Assembly (NCBI GenBank): GCA_052148155.1
Contig: JBKQIY010000118.1
Coordinates: 1-35,184 of the forward strand
Reading direction: 5' to 3'
From: JBBQER01 sp052148155
GTDB taxonomy: Bacteria; Actinomycetota; Acidimicrobiia; IMCC26256; PALSA-610
Length of the DNA: 35,184 nucleotides
The position numbers and the translations under genes are program-made. This document shows, one piece after another, positions 15,996 to 25,639 of the stretch. The notes under the pieces are model-generated. The model was not told the DNA's origin, made no database searches, and saw nothing but the letters and a program-made list of their open reading frames with translations. Numbering within the stretch: the first letter of the stretch is position 1; each line of letters opens with the position of its first letter.

Positions 15996-17429
15996 GTGAG
16001 GAGGTGCTCGGCGATCGTCGTCGCCCTGGTCCTAGTTGCGGCGTGCAGCGGGAGCACGAAACACGTGCCGAAGAAACCGCTGACGTCGTCGTCCCTTCCG
16101 TCGTACTTGGCGGTTGGTGGTATCCACAAGATCAAGCACGTCATCGTGATCATGCAGGAGAACCGCTCGTTCGACAGCTATTTCGGGACGTATCCGGGCG
16201 CGGACGGGATCCCGATGGCGCACGGCAAACCGACGGTGTGCGTCCCCAATCCGGGCACCCGGACCTGCCTCGCGCCCTACGTCGATCATGCGGACCGGAA
16301 CGTCGGCGGCCCGCATGGTGTCCTCGCCGCCGACGGCGACATCCACGGCGGCAAGATGGACGGGTTCGTCTACGAACTCCAGCACGCGCATTTCGGGTGC
16401 GTCACTCCCACCGATCCGGACTGTTCTCTGGCTGCGTTCAATGGTGAGTTCGGCGGCGACGTGATGGGATATCACACCCAAAGTGACATCCCGAACTACT
16501 GGACGTACGCACGCGACTTCGTCCTCCAGGACCACATGTTCGAGCCGAACGCCTCGTGGAGTCTGCCCGCGCACCTCTTTGAGGTTTCCGAATGGTCCGC
16601 GGTTTGTACCCAGCCCGGCGACCCGGACAGCTGCACCAACGCCGTGGAAAGCCCGGCCTCACCGCGCGTCGTGAACGGCCGTGTTGTCAGCCCGGACTAT
16701 GCGTGGACGGATCTCACGTATCTCCTGCACCGATACGGTGTGTCGTGGGGCTACTACGTCGTGGCTGGCACGCAACCCGACTGCCCCAGCGGCGCGATTT
16801 CGTGCACCGCGATCGAACAAGATGCGCACACGCCGGGCATCTGGAACCCGCTCCCCTACTTCGACACGGTCCGCGACGACCACCAGCTCGGCAACATTCG
16901 ACCCAGTCGGGACTTCTTCAGTGCGTTACGACACAACACCTTGCCTGCGGTGTCGTGGGTGGTGCCGTCGGGGACGGTGAGCGAGCACCCGCCGGCACGA
17001 ATCAGCGCCGGCGTCGCGTACGTCACCCGCATGATTAACGCGGTGATGCGCAGCCCCGAATGGGATTCGACCGCGATCTTTCTCGCGTGGGACGACTGGG
17101 GCGGCTTCTACGACCACGTCGCCCCACCGAAGGTCGACGAAAACGGCTACGGGCTACGCGTCCCCGGACTCGTCATCAGCCCCTACGCGAAACACGGATA
17201 CATCGACCACCAGATTCTCAGCTTCGACGCGTACGACAAATTCATCGAAGACGACTTCTTGAACGGACAACGCCTCGACCCCAGGACCGACGGCCGTCCC
17301 GATCCGCGACCAACAGTGCGCGAGAACGTGCCCATCCTCGGAAACCTCATCCAGGATTTCAACTTCAACCAACTGCCACGCCCGCCGGTCCTGCTACCAA
17401 TCCATCCCAAGTCCACCCTCACTGGCTGA
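15996..17429 (+). CDS. Phospholipase C-type phosphoesterase lipoprotein
   Basis: A 477-residue exported enzyme of the bacterial phosphoesterase family that includes phospholipase C and acid phosphatase AcpA. It opens VRRCSAIVVALVLVAACSGS, a signal peptide with lipobox VAAC (Cys17). The catalytic metal-site signature is IVIMQENRSFDSYFGTYPG (50-68), and the second conserved block is DDWGGFYDHVAPP (366-378). 'VPGLVISPYAKHGYIDH' follows, also typical. Such enzymes hydrolyse phosphodiesters or phosphomonoesters outside the membrane, for example in phospholipids to scavenge phosphate. I choose GTG 15996 because GGGAGG lies 9 nt upstream and the signal peptide then starts directly; ATG 15954 would add 14 residues. 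It is a single gene with its own stem-loop terminator. Confidence 0.92.
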   Translation: MRRCSAIVVALVLVAACSGSTKHVPKKPLTSSSLPSYLAVGGIHKIKHVIVIMQENRSFDSYFGTYPGADGIPMAHGKPTVCVPNPGTRTCLAPYVDHADRNVGGPHGVLAADGDIHGGKMDGFVYELQHAHFGCVTPTDPDCSLAAFNGEFGGDVMGYHTQSDIPNYWTYARDFVLQDHMFEPNASWSLPAHLFEVSEWSAVCTQPGDPDSCTNAVESPASPRVVNGRVVSPDYAWTDLTYLLHRYGVSWGYYVVAGTQPDCPSGAISCTAIEQDAHTPGIWNPLPYFDTVRDDHQLGNIRPSRDFFSALRHNTLPAVSWVVPSGTVSEHPPARISAGVAYVTRMINAVMRSPEWDSTAIFLAWDDWGGFYDHVAPPKVDENGYGLRVPGLVISPYAKHGYIDHQILSFDAYDKFIEDDFLNGQRLDPRTDGRPDPRPTVRENVPILGNLIQDFNFNQLPRPPVLLPIHPKSTLTG

Positions 17430-17442
17430 GCGACGCTGCTCG

Positions 17443-17472
17443 TCACCACCCCACCGACGTCGGCGGTGGTGA
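17443..17472 (+). terminator. Stem-loop terminator of the phosphoesterase gene
   Basis: TCACCACC (17443-17450) pairs perfectly with GGTGGTGA (17465-17472). The loop contains a further palindrome, CCGACGTCGG. The structure begins 14 nt after the stop codon. No U-tract follows (ACTTGTGT), as is common for terminators in high-GC actinobacteria. Confidence 0.52.
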
Positions 17473-17944
17473 ACTTGTGTCGCGTTTCGCATCTGCGCCG
17501 GCACCTCTGGCAGAGTCAGTCATTGCCGTCCTCTGCGAGTTCACCCGTGGTCCCGCTTGCCCGAACGCGCCCGCCTCCCTCGTGCACGAACTGTTGCAAC
17601 ATGACGATCATCTCAGCTCCCGTTCGGGGTCAGCGGCGGTCGAACGCGAGCCTCAGCTGGCCGAATCGCCGAACCCGCAAGCCGGTCCGACGCGAAACAC
17701 AGGAAACCATCAGCACCGGCCGTTCCACGCTCACCGGCCGATTCCGCAGTGGTCAGCGGGCGGCGCAGACCGCCATGCTCGAGGGAAACCGAAAACCGCG
17801 AAAGAACGGCCCGGTTTGGAGGCCTCGCTCGGCGACTCATCATCTCGCCGACTGCTCGCAAGACAAACGGTGCGCGGCGCCGACAACGAGTCGCACCTCG
17901 ACGCCACGACGGGTCTTCGGCGCACCCGCACACGCTGATCCAGC
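17473..17944. other. Gene-free stretch before the glycosyltransferase genes
   Basis: About 470 bases with only shadow-type frames rich in Arg, Ser and Pro. It should hold the promoter of the following membrane protein. I see no clear -10/-35 pair, repeat or RNA gene. Confidence 0.4.
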
Positions 17945-19735
17945 ATGTCGAAGACACGCGTGAGCGCGATACCAAGCGACGCGTCGGGACGGCCAGTGGT
18001 CGGTGTACGCCGGTGGCTACACGAACTCGCGTGGCTGGTCGTCGCCGAAGCCGGGACGGTCGTGGCGATGATCCTCGTCCTGCGCCTGTGGCGAGCTCGG
18101 TGGCGGATTCCGTTCTACAGCGATGGCGATGCCACCTTGACCGCGGCGTGGATCAAAACGGTGCTTTTGCGCGGCTGGTATTTCGACAATCCGAAACTTG
18201 GTTTTCCGACAGGAGCGAACGCTCGCGACTATCCCACCGGAGACCTCTGGCACATCGTTTTGCTGCGGATCTTCGCGCTCGGGAGTCACGACTGGGCGCT
18301 CGCGATGAACGTCACGTACGTCGGTTCGTTCCTCGCGATAACGGCCACGGCGTACGTGGCGCTCCGATGCCTGGGCGTCCGGTCGGTCGCCGCCGGAGGC
18401 GGCGCGATCGTGACTGCGTTCCTGCCGTATCACTTTGCGCACAACGAGACACATCTGTTGTTGTCCGACTACTCGGTGGTCCCCCTTGTCGTCGCGCTGG
18501 CCGTGGCGCAGCTTTCCGACCGGCCGTGGTTCCGGTTGCGACGCGACCTGCCGGCGGCGTGGCCTCGACGGGTTGCGGCCGTCGCGATCGTCGTGTGGGC
18601 GGCCGGCGTCGGGAGCTTCTATTACGCGGTCATGAGTGCCGCTGTCTTGTTCTTCACTGCGGTCTTCGCGAGCGTCGTGCGCCGGCGTGTCGAACCTGCG
18701 CTCTCCGCGGTTGTTCTGGTCGGCGTCCTTGGAATCGTGGTCGTCGCCCAACTCGTACCCACCCTCATCAACGACGCACGTCATGGGCGCAACCACGCGT
18801 TCGACCGCCAGCTGTCCGGCCAAGATGTCTATTCGCTACGACCATTGCTTGTCATCGCTCCGATCGACAATCACCGCATCTCAGCCCTGAGTACGCTCAC
18901 ACGCAGGTACGAGACCGTGTCGAATCCCGACGAAGTCCAGGCTGTCGGGTTCGTCGCGGCGGCGGGTCTCGTCGGCTTGCTCGCCGGCGCCGCGGCACCG
19001 CTGGTCGGCCGCCGACGCCTCCGACATCCGAACGACCAGGCGCTCGCGCTCATCGCGCTCACGGCACTTGGCTTGGGGGTCACGGCCGGGGGAGGAGAAG
19101 TCTTCGCGCTCCTCGGCCTCACCGAGATACGCGACTGGAACCGCATCTCGATCTTTCTCGGCTTCGTCGGCGTCGCGGCCAGCGCCCGCGCCCTCGACCG
19201 CTACCTCGTCCGCCGAACGTTCCCCTCCACGATTGTCATCGCGATCGTCATCGTGTGCGTAACCGCGGCGGTCCTCGACCAGACCTCCGCCAGCGATACG
19301 CCGCCATACCGAACCGTCGCCGCGGAATTCACTGACGAACGCGACTTCGTCCAAGACATCCAAAAGACTGTCGGCACCAACGCTGCAGTCCTGCAACTTC
19401 CGTACACGGAGTATCCCGAGTCACCAGTCCTCGTGCGCATGCCCGAATATTCGCAAATGCGGGGTTGGCTGCACTCCAACACGCTCCGTTGGAGTTACGG
19501 CGCGATCAAGGGCCGACCCTCATGGCAGCAAGGACAGCTGGGCCTGTCCGTCCCCGACCAACTCCGACGTGCACGTCAGGCCGGATTCACAGCGGTGTGG
19601 GTTGATCGGCGCGGCTACACCGACAACGGTGCGGGCATCGAACGCCAGCTCCAAGCATGTCTGGGCTCACCGCTCCTCGTCGAGGCAGACCAAGAACGTG
19701 TCCTCTACGATCTCGCCCGCGCCCCGCACTGCTAG
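17945..19735 (+). CDS. Polytopic GT-C-type membrane glycosyltransferase (putative)
   Basis: A 596-residue integral membrane protein with about 11 hydrophobic segments and a soluble C-terminal domain (about 460-596; AVLQLPYTEYPESP, FTAVWVDRRGYTDNG). The first outer loop carries PFYSDGDATLTAAWI (56-70), whose D60-G-D62 fits the D-x-D or acidic catalytic motif of GT-C lipid-phosphate-sugar-dependent glycosyltransferases. 'FLPYHFAHNETHLLLSDYS' is a second conserved-looking loop. Proteins of this shape transfer a sugar or modify glycans on the outer face of the membrane; donor and acceptor are unknown. Start choice is uncertain: the ATG at 17945 has no clear SD, and a GTG five codons later is possible. 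It stands just before another GT-C gene on the same strand. Confidence 0.84.
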   Translation: MSKTRVSAIPSDASGRPVVGVRRWLHELAWLVVAEAGTVVAMILVLRLWRARWRIPFYSDGDATLTAAWIKTVLLRGWYFDNPKLGFPTGANARDYPTGDLWHIVLLRIFALGSHDWALAMNVTYVGSFLAITATAYVALRCLGVRSVAAGGGAIVTAFLPYHFAHNETHLLLSDYSVVPLVVALAVAQLSDRPWFRLRRDLPAAWPRRVAAVAIVVWAAGVGSFYYAVMSAAVLFFTAVFASVVRRRVEPALSAVVLVGVLGIVVVAQLVPTLINDARHGRNHAFDRQLSGQDVYSLRPLLVIAPIDNHRISALSTLTRRYETVSNPDEVQAVGFVAAAGLVGLLAGAAAPLVGRRRLRHPNDQALALIALTALGLGVTAGGGEVFALLGLTEIRDWNRISIFLGFVGVAASARALDRYLVRRTFPSTIVIAIVIVCVTAAVLDQTSASDTPPYRTVAAEFTDERDFVQDIQKTVGTNAAVLQLPYTEYPESPVLVRMPEYSQMRGWLHSNTLRWSYGAIKGRPSWQQGQLGLSVPDQLRRARQAGFTAVWVDRRGYTDNGAGIERQLQACLGSPLLVEADQERVLYDLARAPHC

Positions 19736-20041
19736 CAATGTCAACGTTGCCGTCGTTCCATCTCGTCGTCATAGTCGCCGTCGACGCACAGGCCGCCCCG
19801 ACCGCGGTCGCCGCGGCACGTTGCACCGACCCTGCATTCGAAACGCTTCGGTGTTGGCTCACCGGACCTGAACGGGATGGGCGTCGATCCCGCCACTCGT
19901 AAAGTCTCGGTCAAGGCCACGTCAATTTCATGGCAGCGCGAGCTTCGGGCGGTGCAGGCGCGTCTGCCGGAGTCGATCGGCCGGGCTCGGTAAACTTCGA
20001 AACAGAGCGGGTTCGTGCAGGATCTTTCGAGCGGAGTCGCG

Positions 20042-21622
20042 GTGGATGAGCTGAAGTCGGCGTCGGATCGGATCGACGGATCCGAGACCGGCGGGCAAAG
20101 CTGGTCGTGGCCCAAGAACCCGACCGCTGCCCTCACCCTCATCGGGTTTGTTGGCATGTCGGCCGTCGCGCTGTCGGCCGCCCTGGTCGGTCCGCATGGT
20201 CCGACCAGTACGTGGCTCGAGCGCGATGTCGTCAACTGGTTACCGGCTGGAACGGCCGGCACGATTCTCGGGATCGTGGCGCTCTCGTCCGGCCTGACGT
20301 TGGTCGTGACGGCATGGATTGTGCTCGGGTTGCTGCTCCGTCGAGGTGCCGCGCTTCGACCACTCGTGAGAATCGCCGCATTGTGGTCACTGCCGCTCAT
20401 GTTGGGTCCACCGATCTATAGCCGCGACGTGTACAGCTACGCCGCGCTCGGCGACATGGTGAACCACCATCTGAGCCCGTACAAGGGCGGACCGGCACTG
20501 CTCGGATCTTCCCGGTTTGTCCTACCCGTCAGCAGCGTGTGGCTGCATACCCCGTCGCCGTACGGTCCGCTGTTCCTCAGTTTGGCGTCGACCGCGGTGC
20601 GGGTGGCAGGAAACGACGTCGTACGCGCGGTGATCACGCTCCGCCTTCTCGAGGTGCTCGGGATGGTGCTCATCGCCGTTGCACTCCCGACGTTGGCGAA
20701 CGCGGCCGGCAAGGATCCCGCGCGCGCGCTGTGGCTCGGCGTGTGTAACCCGCTGGTCCTATTGCACTTCATTGCCGGCGCGCACAACGACGCACTGTTC
20801 GTCGGCTTGATCGTCGGCGGTCTCGCCCTCGCGTACTCCGATCGTCCCGGACTCGGGGTCGTCGCTTGCATCCTGGCCGCCGCCGTCAAAGCCACCGGAG
20901 CGATCGGGGTCGCGTTCGTCATCATGCATGCGGTCCGCGCCGCGCCCCGCGGAACCCGACTGCGAACTCTTCTGCGACTGACCGGCCTCGGCGCCGGTGC
21001 TTTCCTGCTCGCAACGTGGGTGACCGGGATCGGTTGGGGTTGGATCGGGGCGCTGTCCATCCCTGGAAGCACCCATGTGCTGTTGACGCCGTCACTCGCT
21101 CTCGCTCAGGTCATCTCCAACGTCTTTGGACACAATGCGCTCGTCGTGAGCGCGACCGGAGCGCTCGGCTATCTCACCATGGGCGCGGGGATCACATACC
21201 TGCTGTGGCGTGCGCCGAGGTTGGGCACAACACGCGCGTGTGGGCTGGCGCTGGCCCTCGTTGTCGCGGCCGGGCCTGTCGTGTTCCCGTGGTATGCGCT
21301 CTGGGCAGTAATCGTGCTCGCCCCCGCGGGTCGTCGCATCGAGCGCGGCTACGCGATCTTTGCGTCGGTCGTGCTCACGCTCGTACTTGAGCCATCCGGG
21401 TCGGCCATGCCAAACATCGTGCTCATCGCCGCGGTCGGGTTGTTGGCCGCGGTGGCGATCGCCACGACGTTGCCCCCCGTACGGCGATGGATACGCAACG
21501 AGCTTGCCCCCGCGATCGACGAGTACCGCCGTTCCGGCAGACGCGACCAGCTGATAGGCGTCGCACGCCGCGCCTTTGTCTACCGACCGGCTGCCGCCAC
21601 CAGCGAAACCAGCGTCGCGTAG
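20042..21622 (+). CDS. mptB: MptB-like polyprenol-phosphomannose-dependent alpha-1,6-mannosyltransferase
   Basis: From GTG 20042 the product is 526 residues with about 12-13 membrane segments. The catalytic first-loop motif is SRDVYSYAALGDMVNHHLSP, with the key Asp in 'RDVY'. 'HTPSPYGPLFLSLA' and 'FIAGAHNDALFVGLIVGGLA' are further marks of the MptA/MptB group in the GT-C superfamily. In mycobacteria and corynebacteria these enzymes extend the alpha-1,6-mannan backbone of lipomannan from polyprenyl-phosphate-mannose outside the membrane. GCGGAG is 5 nt before GTG 20042; the frame also allows GTG 20015. A possible -10 (TAAACT, 19991-19996) lies upstream. The preceding GT-C gene ends about 300 nt away, so they may be separate units. 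The symbol denotes family similarity, not proven orthology. Confidence 0.85.
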   Translation: MDELKSASDRIDGSETGGQSWSWPKNPTAALTLIGFVGMSAVALSAALVGPHGPTSTWLERDVVNWLPAGTAGTILGIVALSSGLTLVVTAWIVLGLLLRRGAALRPLVRIAALWSLPLMLGPPIYSRDVYSYAALGDMVNHHLSPYKGGPALLGSSRFVLPVSSVWLHTPSPYGPLFLSLASTAVRVAGNDVVRAVITLRLLEVLGMVLIAVALPTLANAAGKDPARALWLGVCNPLVLLHFIAGAHNDALFVGLIVGGLALAYSDRPGLGVVACILAAAVKATGAIGVAFVIMHAVRAAPRGTRLRTLLRLTGLGAGAFLLATWVTGIGWGWIGALSIPGSTHVLLTPSLALAQVISNVFGHNALVVSATGALGYLTMGAGITYLLWRAPRLGTTRACGLALALVVAAGPVVFPWYALWAVIVLAPAGRRIERGYAIFASVVLTLVLEPSGSAMPNIVLIAAVGLLAAVAIATTLPPVRRWIRNELAPAIDEYRRSGRRDQLIGVARRAFVYRPAAATSETSVA

Positions 21623-21757
21623 ACGCTGCGACGACCTCGCCGATGCTGCTTGCTTGGCGCCGCGTGTCCCGGTGTGAACGGCGTCAGTTGGTCAAGGTCG
21701 GGCAGGCAGCTCCGAGTTCGAACCGCCCCGCCCCGCCTCGTCGTCGCGTGTGAATCG

Positions 21758-22945
21758 CTACTGGGCCGGAGCGGGCCGGGAGGCCGGCTGATGGAGCTTG
21801 AGGAGTTTCGGCATGGCGACGAGGAGCACCACGCAACACAGTCCGTAGGAGTCTTGTAGCGGTCCAGCGAGCCAATGCGAATGTGAACCGTGGGCGAGGC
21901 TGTCGCCGACGTAAGGAAGTCGCAGGGTGAACAGCAGCGCGACCGTCACCGTCCACCCGACGCGGCGGCGATCGGTCCCGTCGCCGACCAACACCGCAAG
22001 CACCGGCACGATCCACACCAGATGATGGATCCATGACACCGGCGACGCGAGCACGGTCACAAGCGCGACGAGGCAGACACCGAGCAGTTCCTGGTTTCTT
22101 TTACTGGCGAACACAGCCTCGCGAAGGCCGAACACGACGACGACCGCGACGAGCACGATCCACAACACCGAAACTGGCGCGCCGAACGCGCGCCGCAACA
22201 TGCCATTCAGGGATTGGTTGCTGAAGTATGCGTTGTTTCCGATCCGGTTCCCATCGAACACTTGAGACGTCCAATACCTCGCCGAATCGTGCGGTAGCAC
22301 GATGAAGGTCGCGAGCGTCACCAACGCACCAGTTCCGGCCGCGACCACGCCAGCGCGGCGCCGACCGCTGAACCACAGATACGGAATGAACATTCCGGGC
22401 AGCAGCTTGATCGCGGTTGCCACGCCGATCATCACTCCCCGCGGTACACGAGGATGCTCGACGGTGCAGTCGTAGATACACATAGCCATCAGGACAATGC
22501 CGACTTGACCGAACCCAAGCGCGTCTTGCACCGGCGCGAGCGCGAGCGCAACGGCCACGGCGAGCACGAGGCCGAGCCGGGAGCGACCAACGAACAGTGG
22601 TCGCGTCGTCGTATACACGACCCACGCAAGCACGACGATGGAGACAGCATCCCAAAGCGCAAGTCCGACGTCCGCCCGCACCATCCCGAACGGGACCGCG
22701 ATCAACGCAGCGAACGGCGGATAGGTGAACGGCAACGGCACGCTCAGCTGCGTCGCCAACCAAGGTCCAAACAATGATTTGCCGTGCACGACGGCCCGCC
22801 CCGCAGCCCGGTATACGTCGAAGTCAAGCCCGTTGCGTGCGCCGACCAGGTTCCCCACCGCATATCTCAGCCCGATCACCGACAACACGAGCGCGACGAC
22901 GACCAACACGCGCCCATTGCTCTGAGCGGTCGCGCGACGGTTCAC
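21758..22945 (-). CDS. GT87-family mannosyltransferase (PimE/MptC-like)
   Basis: A 395-residue polytopic protein with about 9-10 membrane segments. The catalytic loop is LDFDVYRAAGRAV (40-52), followed by LPFTYPPFAALIAVPFG (71-87). 'NAYFSNQSLNGMLRRAFG' and 'ASPVSWIHHLVWIVPVLAV' are characteristic of the GT87 (formerly DUF2029) group, which uses polyprenyl-phosphate-mannose to add alpha-1,2- or similar mannoses to PIMs and lipomannan. It converges with the MptB-like gene (135 nt between stops), which suggests shared glycan assembly under separate control. It starts with GTG; AAGG lies about 12 nt upstream, a weak signal. The exact linkage cannot be decided from sequence. Confidence 0.88.
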   Translation of the reverse strand: MNRRATAQSNGRVLVVVALVLSVIGLRYAVGNLVGARNGLDFDVYRAAGRAVVHGKSLFGPWLATQLSVPLPFTYPPFAALIAVPFGMVRADVGLALWDAVSIVVLAWVVYTTTRPLFVGRSRLGLVLAVAVALALAPVQDALGFGQVGIVLMAMCIYDCTVEHPRVPRGVMIGVATAIKLLPGMFIPYLWFSGRRRAGVVAAGTGALVTLATFIVLPHDSARYWTSQVFDGNRIGNNAYFSNQSLNGMLRRAFGAPVSVLWIVLVAVVVVFGLREAVFASKRNQELLGVCLVALVTVLASPVSWIHHLVWIVPVLAVLVGDGTDRRRVGWTVTVALLFTLRLPYVGDSLAHGSHSHWLAGPLQDSYGLCCVVLLVAMPKLLKLHQPASRPAPAQ

Positions 22946-23459
22946 GGCCCAAGTCTTACCTTGTCAGCGGCGACACCCTCGGCTCCAGACATGCCTGGCG
23001 ACAGGCCGGCTTACCGGGCACGGTTCGCGGCGTCGGGTGACGGATCGCGCCGGCAACGAGCGACGCGCTGGGTCCGACGTTCACGTCGACCAGGAGGCGC
23101 CGCTCTTGCGGCGGCGGCCCGTCGAAGCTTGGACGGGTGAGACAGCCACGTGACGTCGAGTTACCGGGCGAGGTCGGCGGAACGTCTCGTCGTCATCACC
23201 GACGGCCCTGGCTGTGCTTGGTCAGGGCCGCGGCGCGAACTCGGCACTGCGCGCGACGAAACGGAACCCAGAATCCGGAATCCGGACTGGCAGGCCGAGG
23301 TGCAGTATCGGCGGCAACGAGATCGCCCGCTCCGTCAGCACGCTGACGGACCGGAGAACGAAGATCGGGACAACGAAACGCGAGCGTCAGCGAATCCTCC
23401 GCCCGGTTGCGCGCATGCCAGTTCCCGGGAGCCGATCAAGACGCCCCGCCCGCCATGGC
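22946..23459. other. Gene-free stretch between GT87 and RCC1-repeat genes
   Basis: The 514 bases hold no believable gene on either strand. They contain the promoter of the GT87 gene (minus strand) and the 3' flank of the RCC1-repeat gene. No terminator hairpin was recognised by eye. Confidence 0.4.
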
Positions 23460-25583
23460 CTACACGTCGCGAACGCGCGGACCGATACGGTCGGGCGACG
23501 TCGCGCCTCGCGCGGGCCGAGGTGTTCGTAACGACGCCCGCGGGACGAATTCTTGCGACGAAGCCGACCGTGCGCTTGTCCCGACCGCGTTCGTGGCGGT
23601 CACCGTACAGGTGTACTCGTCGCCGTTGACCAGCTCCCTCGCGATGATCGGATTCCGGCTCCCGGATGCCAAGCGAGGAGGGCCGCCATCGAGTGGGAGA
23701 CAAGCCACGTTCATCCGGATGATGGGACTTCCACCGTCGCTCAACGGTGCGACGAAGTTCACGGCGGCCGACGCGTCACCCGGGACGACAGCTCGGATCA
23801 CCGGTGCTGTCGGTGCGGTCGCGACGAAGAACGACTCACTGGTGTCGACAGGAGTCCAGCCGGGATCGATACCCAACTTGCCGAAGGCGTTGTCACCCCA
23901 ACACTTGAGCGCGCTCGCCGCGATGGCACACGTACCGGAGATCGCCGTGACCGAATTCAGCTCGGGCACCATCACCGGGGTCGACCGGTTGACGGTTGTG
24001 CCGTCACCCAACTGACTTCGACTATTCAGTCCCCAACATTGGACGACACCGGTCGTGATCAACGCGCAGTTGTAGTCCTCGCCGGTCGAGAGGCCAGACA
24101 CGCCCGAAGTCAGCCCTGACACATCGACGGGTACGGCGCTGCTGGTGGTCGTGCCGTCGCCCAGTTCGCCGAACCCGTTGTCTCCCCAACAGCTCACACC
24201 ACCTGCGGTCGTGACCGCGCAGGTGTCGTCATAGCCCGCCGAGATTGACGTGACGCCTGATGTGAGTCCCGACACGTCCACCGGAGAATCCCTGTTGATG
24301 TTTGTCCCGTCGCCCAGTTCGCCGTGTTCGTTGAGTCCCCAGCATTTCGCGCCGCCCATCACCGTGACCGCGCAGGTATGGAACCAGCCTGCAGAAATGG
24401 CGGTCACGCCCGAACCCAGTCCGGAGACATCGACTGGTATCGAACTGTTCACGGTCGTGCCGTTGCCCAGTTCACCGCCGAGGTTGAAGCCCCAACATTT
24501 GACCGCACCGGTCGAGATCAGAGCGCAGGTGTGGTACGCGCCAGCCGAGATCGCAATCACTCCCGAGGTCAGTCCCGAAACATTGACTGGCCTCAAGGTC
24601 GTGATCGGGCGGCCACTCGCCGACCATGCGATCGCTCCCCAGCATTTGACCGCGCCCGCCATTGTCAATGCGCAGGTGTCGTATGCACCTGCCGAGACGG
24701 CGCTCACGTCCGTGCGCATGCCTGGAACCGCGACCGGCGTGAAGCGGCTCACGGTCGTCCCATCACCCAACTGACCAAACTGGTTGTCGCCCCAGCACTC
24801 GACGCCACCGGACACGGACACGACGCATGCGTGTCCGTAGGCGGCGCTGATCGTCGCGGCGTGCGCGGCCAGCCCGGTCATCTCGACCGGGAACGAACGA
24901 CGAAGAAGCTCCGCGCCATCTCCCAACTCTCCGTCGTCGTTGTAGCCCCAGCATTTGACACCGCCGATGGTCGTAAGCGCACAGGTGTCCGAACTCCCTG
25001 CGGAGAGCGCGACGACGCCCGACGCCAGACCCGACACGTCCACCGGCGTCGACGTGCTGGCAGCCGTGCCGTCGCCGACCTGACCTTGATCGTTGTCTCC
25101 CCAACATTTGACGCCACCCGACACCATCAACGCGCAGGCGGCGTATTGGCCGGAGGAGATGGCTGCCACGCCGGACGTCAGTGCTGACACGTCCACAGGC
25201 GTAGAACTGTTCGTCATCGAGCCGTCGCCGAGTTCGCCGAAGCTGTTGTCGCCCCAGCACGTCACACCGCGACGATCGGTCAGCGCGCAGGCGTAGGCGC
25301 CGCCAGCCGAAACTGCGCTGACACCAGAGGTCAGCCCGAGTACATCCACTGGCACGGACCGGTCGGTGGCCGTTCCGTCTCCAAGTTCACCGGACGCGTT
25401 TCGGCCCCAGCAATCGACCCCGCCGGCGGCGGTCAACGCGCACGCGAAGAAACCGCCAGACGACAGGGGATCTTCCACGCCCGCCGCGCGGGCTTCGGTC
25501 AAACGGCCGAACATCGTCATGCCCGCGACCAGACCAATCAGCAAGACGATGCACAGTTCCGGCTTCCCGAAACGCTTGAACAT
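23460..25583 (-). CDS. Secreted RCC1-repeat beta-propeller protein with C-terminal FN3
   Basis: A 707-residue exported protein. The signal peptide (1-33) has core CIVLLIGLVAGMTMFG and an Ala-rich end. Residues 42-600 hold 11 RCC1-type repeats of about 51 residues with consensus TCALTxxGGVxCWGxNxxGELGDGT and then PVDVSGLTSGVxAISAG. Each has two cysteines, probably paired outside the cell. RCC1 repeats fold as seven-bladed propellers, so 11 could form one propeller plus a partial one or two incomplete ones. Repeat 6 is degenerate (CWGAIAWSASGRPITTLRP) and repeat 11 is shortened. An FN3-like domain ends the protein (about 600-690; DEYTCTVTATNAVGTSARS). Bacterial RCC1 proteins are mostly uncharacterised surface proteins. 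The gene follows a small membrane protein gene by 56 nt in the same direction. Confidence 0.92.
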   Translation of the reverse strand: MFKRFGKPELCIVLLIGLVAGMTMFGRLTEARAAGVEDPLSSGGFFACALTAAGGVDCWGRNASGELGDGTATDRSVPVDVLGLTSGVSAVSAGGAYACALTDRRGVTCWGDNSFGELGDGSMTNSSTPVDVSALTSGVAAISSGQYAACALMVSGGVKCWGDNDQGQVGDGTAASTSTPVDVSGLASGVVALSAGSSDTCALTTIGGVKCWGYNDDGELGDGAELLRRSFPVEMTGLAAHAATISAAYGHACVVSVSGGVECWGDNQFGQLGDGTTVSRFTPVAVPGMRTDVSAVSAGAYDTCALTMAGAVKCWGAIAWSASGRPITTLRPVNVSGLTSGVIAISAGAYHTCALISTGAVKCWGFNLGGELGNGTTVNSSIPVDVSGLGSGVTAISAGWFHTCAVTVMGGAKCWGLNEHGELGDGTNINRDSPVDVSGLTSGVTSISAGYDDTCAVTTAGGVSCWGDNGFGELGDGTTTSSAVPVDVSGLTSGVSGLSTGEDYNCALITTGVVQCWGLNSRSQLGDGTTVNRSTPVMVPELNSVTAISGTCAIAASALKCWGDNAFGKLGIDPGWTPVDTSESFFVATAPTAPVIRAVVPGDASAAVNFVAPLSDGGSPIIRMNVACLPLDGGPPRLASGSRNPIIARELVNGDEYTCTVTATNAVGTSARSASSQEFVPRASLRTPRPARGATSPDRIGPRVRDV
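23860..25457 (-). repeat. 11 tandem coding repeats (about 153 nt each)
   Basis: The RCC1 units are visible in the DNA as near-periodic returns of segments such as 'ccccaacatttgac', 'gcgcaggt' and 'gacacgtccac' every about 150 nt. They differ enough to indicate old duplication with some recent homogenisation. Such arrays can expand or contract by recombination. Confidence 0.75.
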
Positions 25584-25639
25584 GGATTGGCCCCTGCACG
25601 TTGAGCAGTCGCAACGATTCGCTGAAAGTTAGTGACAGT

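Noticed and set aside
17749..19335. A 528-codon frame overlapping the GT-C membrane protein gene
   Set aside because: Arginine/proline-rich shadow in another frame; the membrane protein frame has clear hydrophobic segments and codon bias.
21680..21735. tRNA-like elements (GTCAGTTGGTCAAG and GAGTTCGAACCGC)
   Set aside because: The D-loop-like GG and the T-loop-like GTTC are about 26 nt apart instead of about 35, and no acceptor, anticodon or T stems form.
23860..25457. Regularly spaced repeats that could suggest a CRISPR array
   Set aside because: The about 153-nt periodicity encodes RCC1 protein repeats in one continuous frame.
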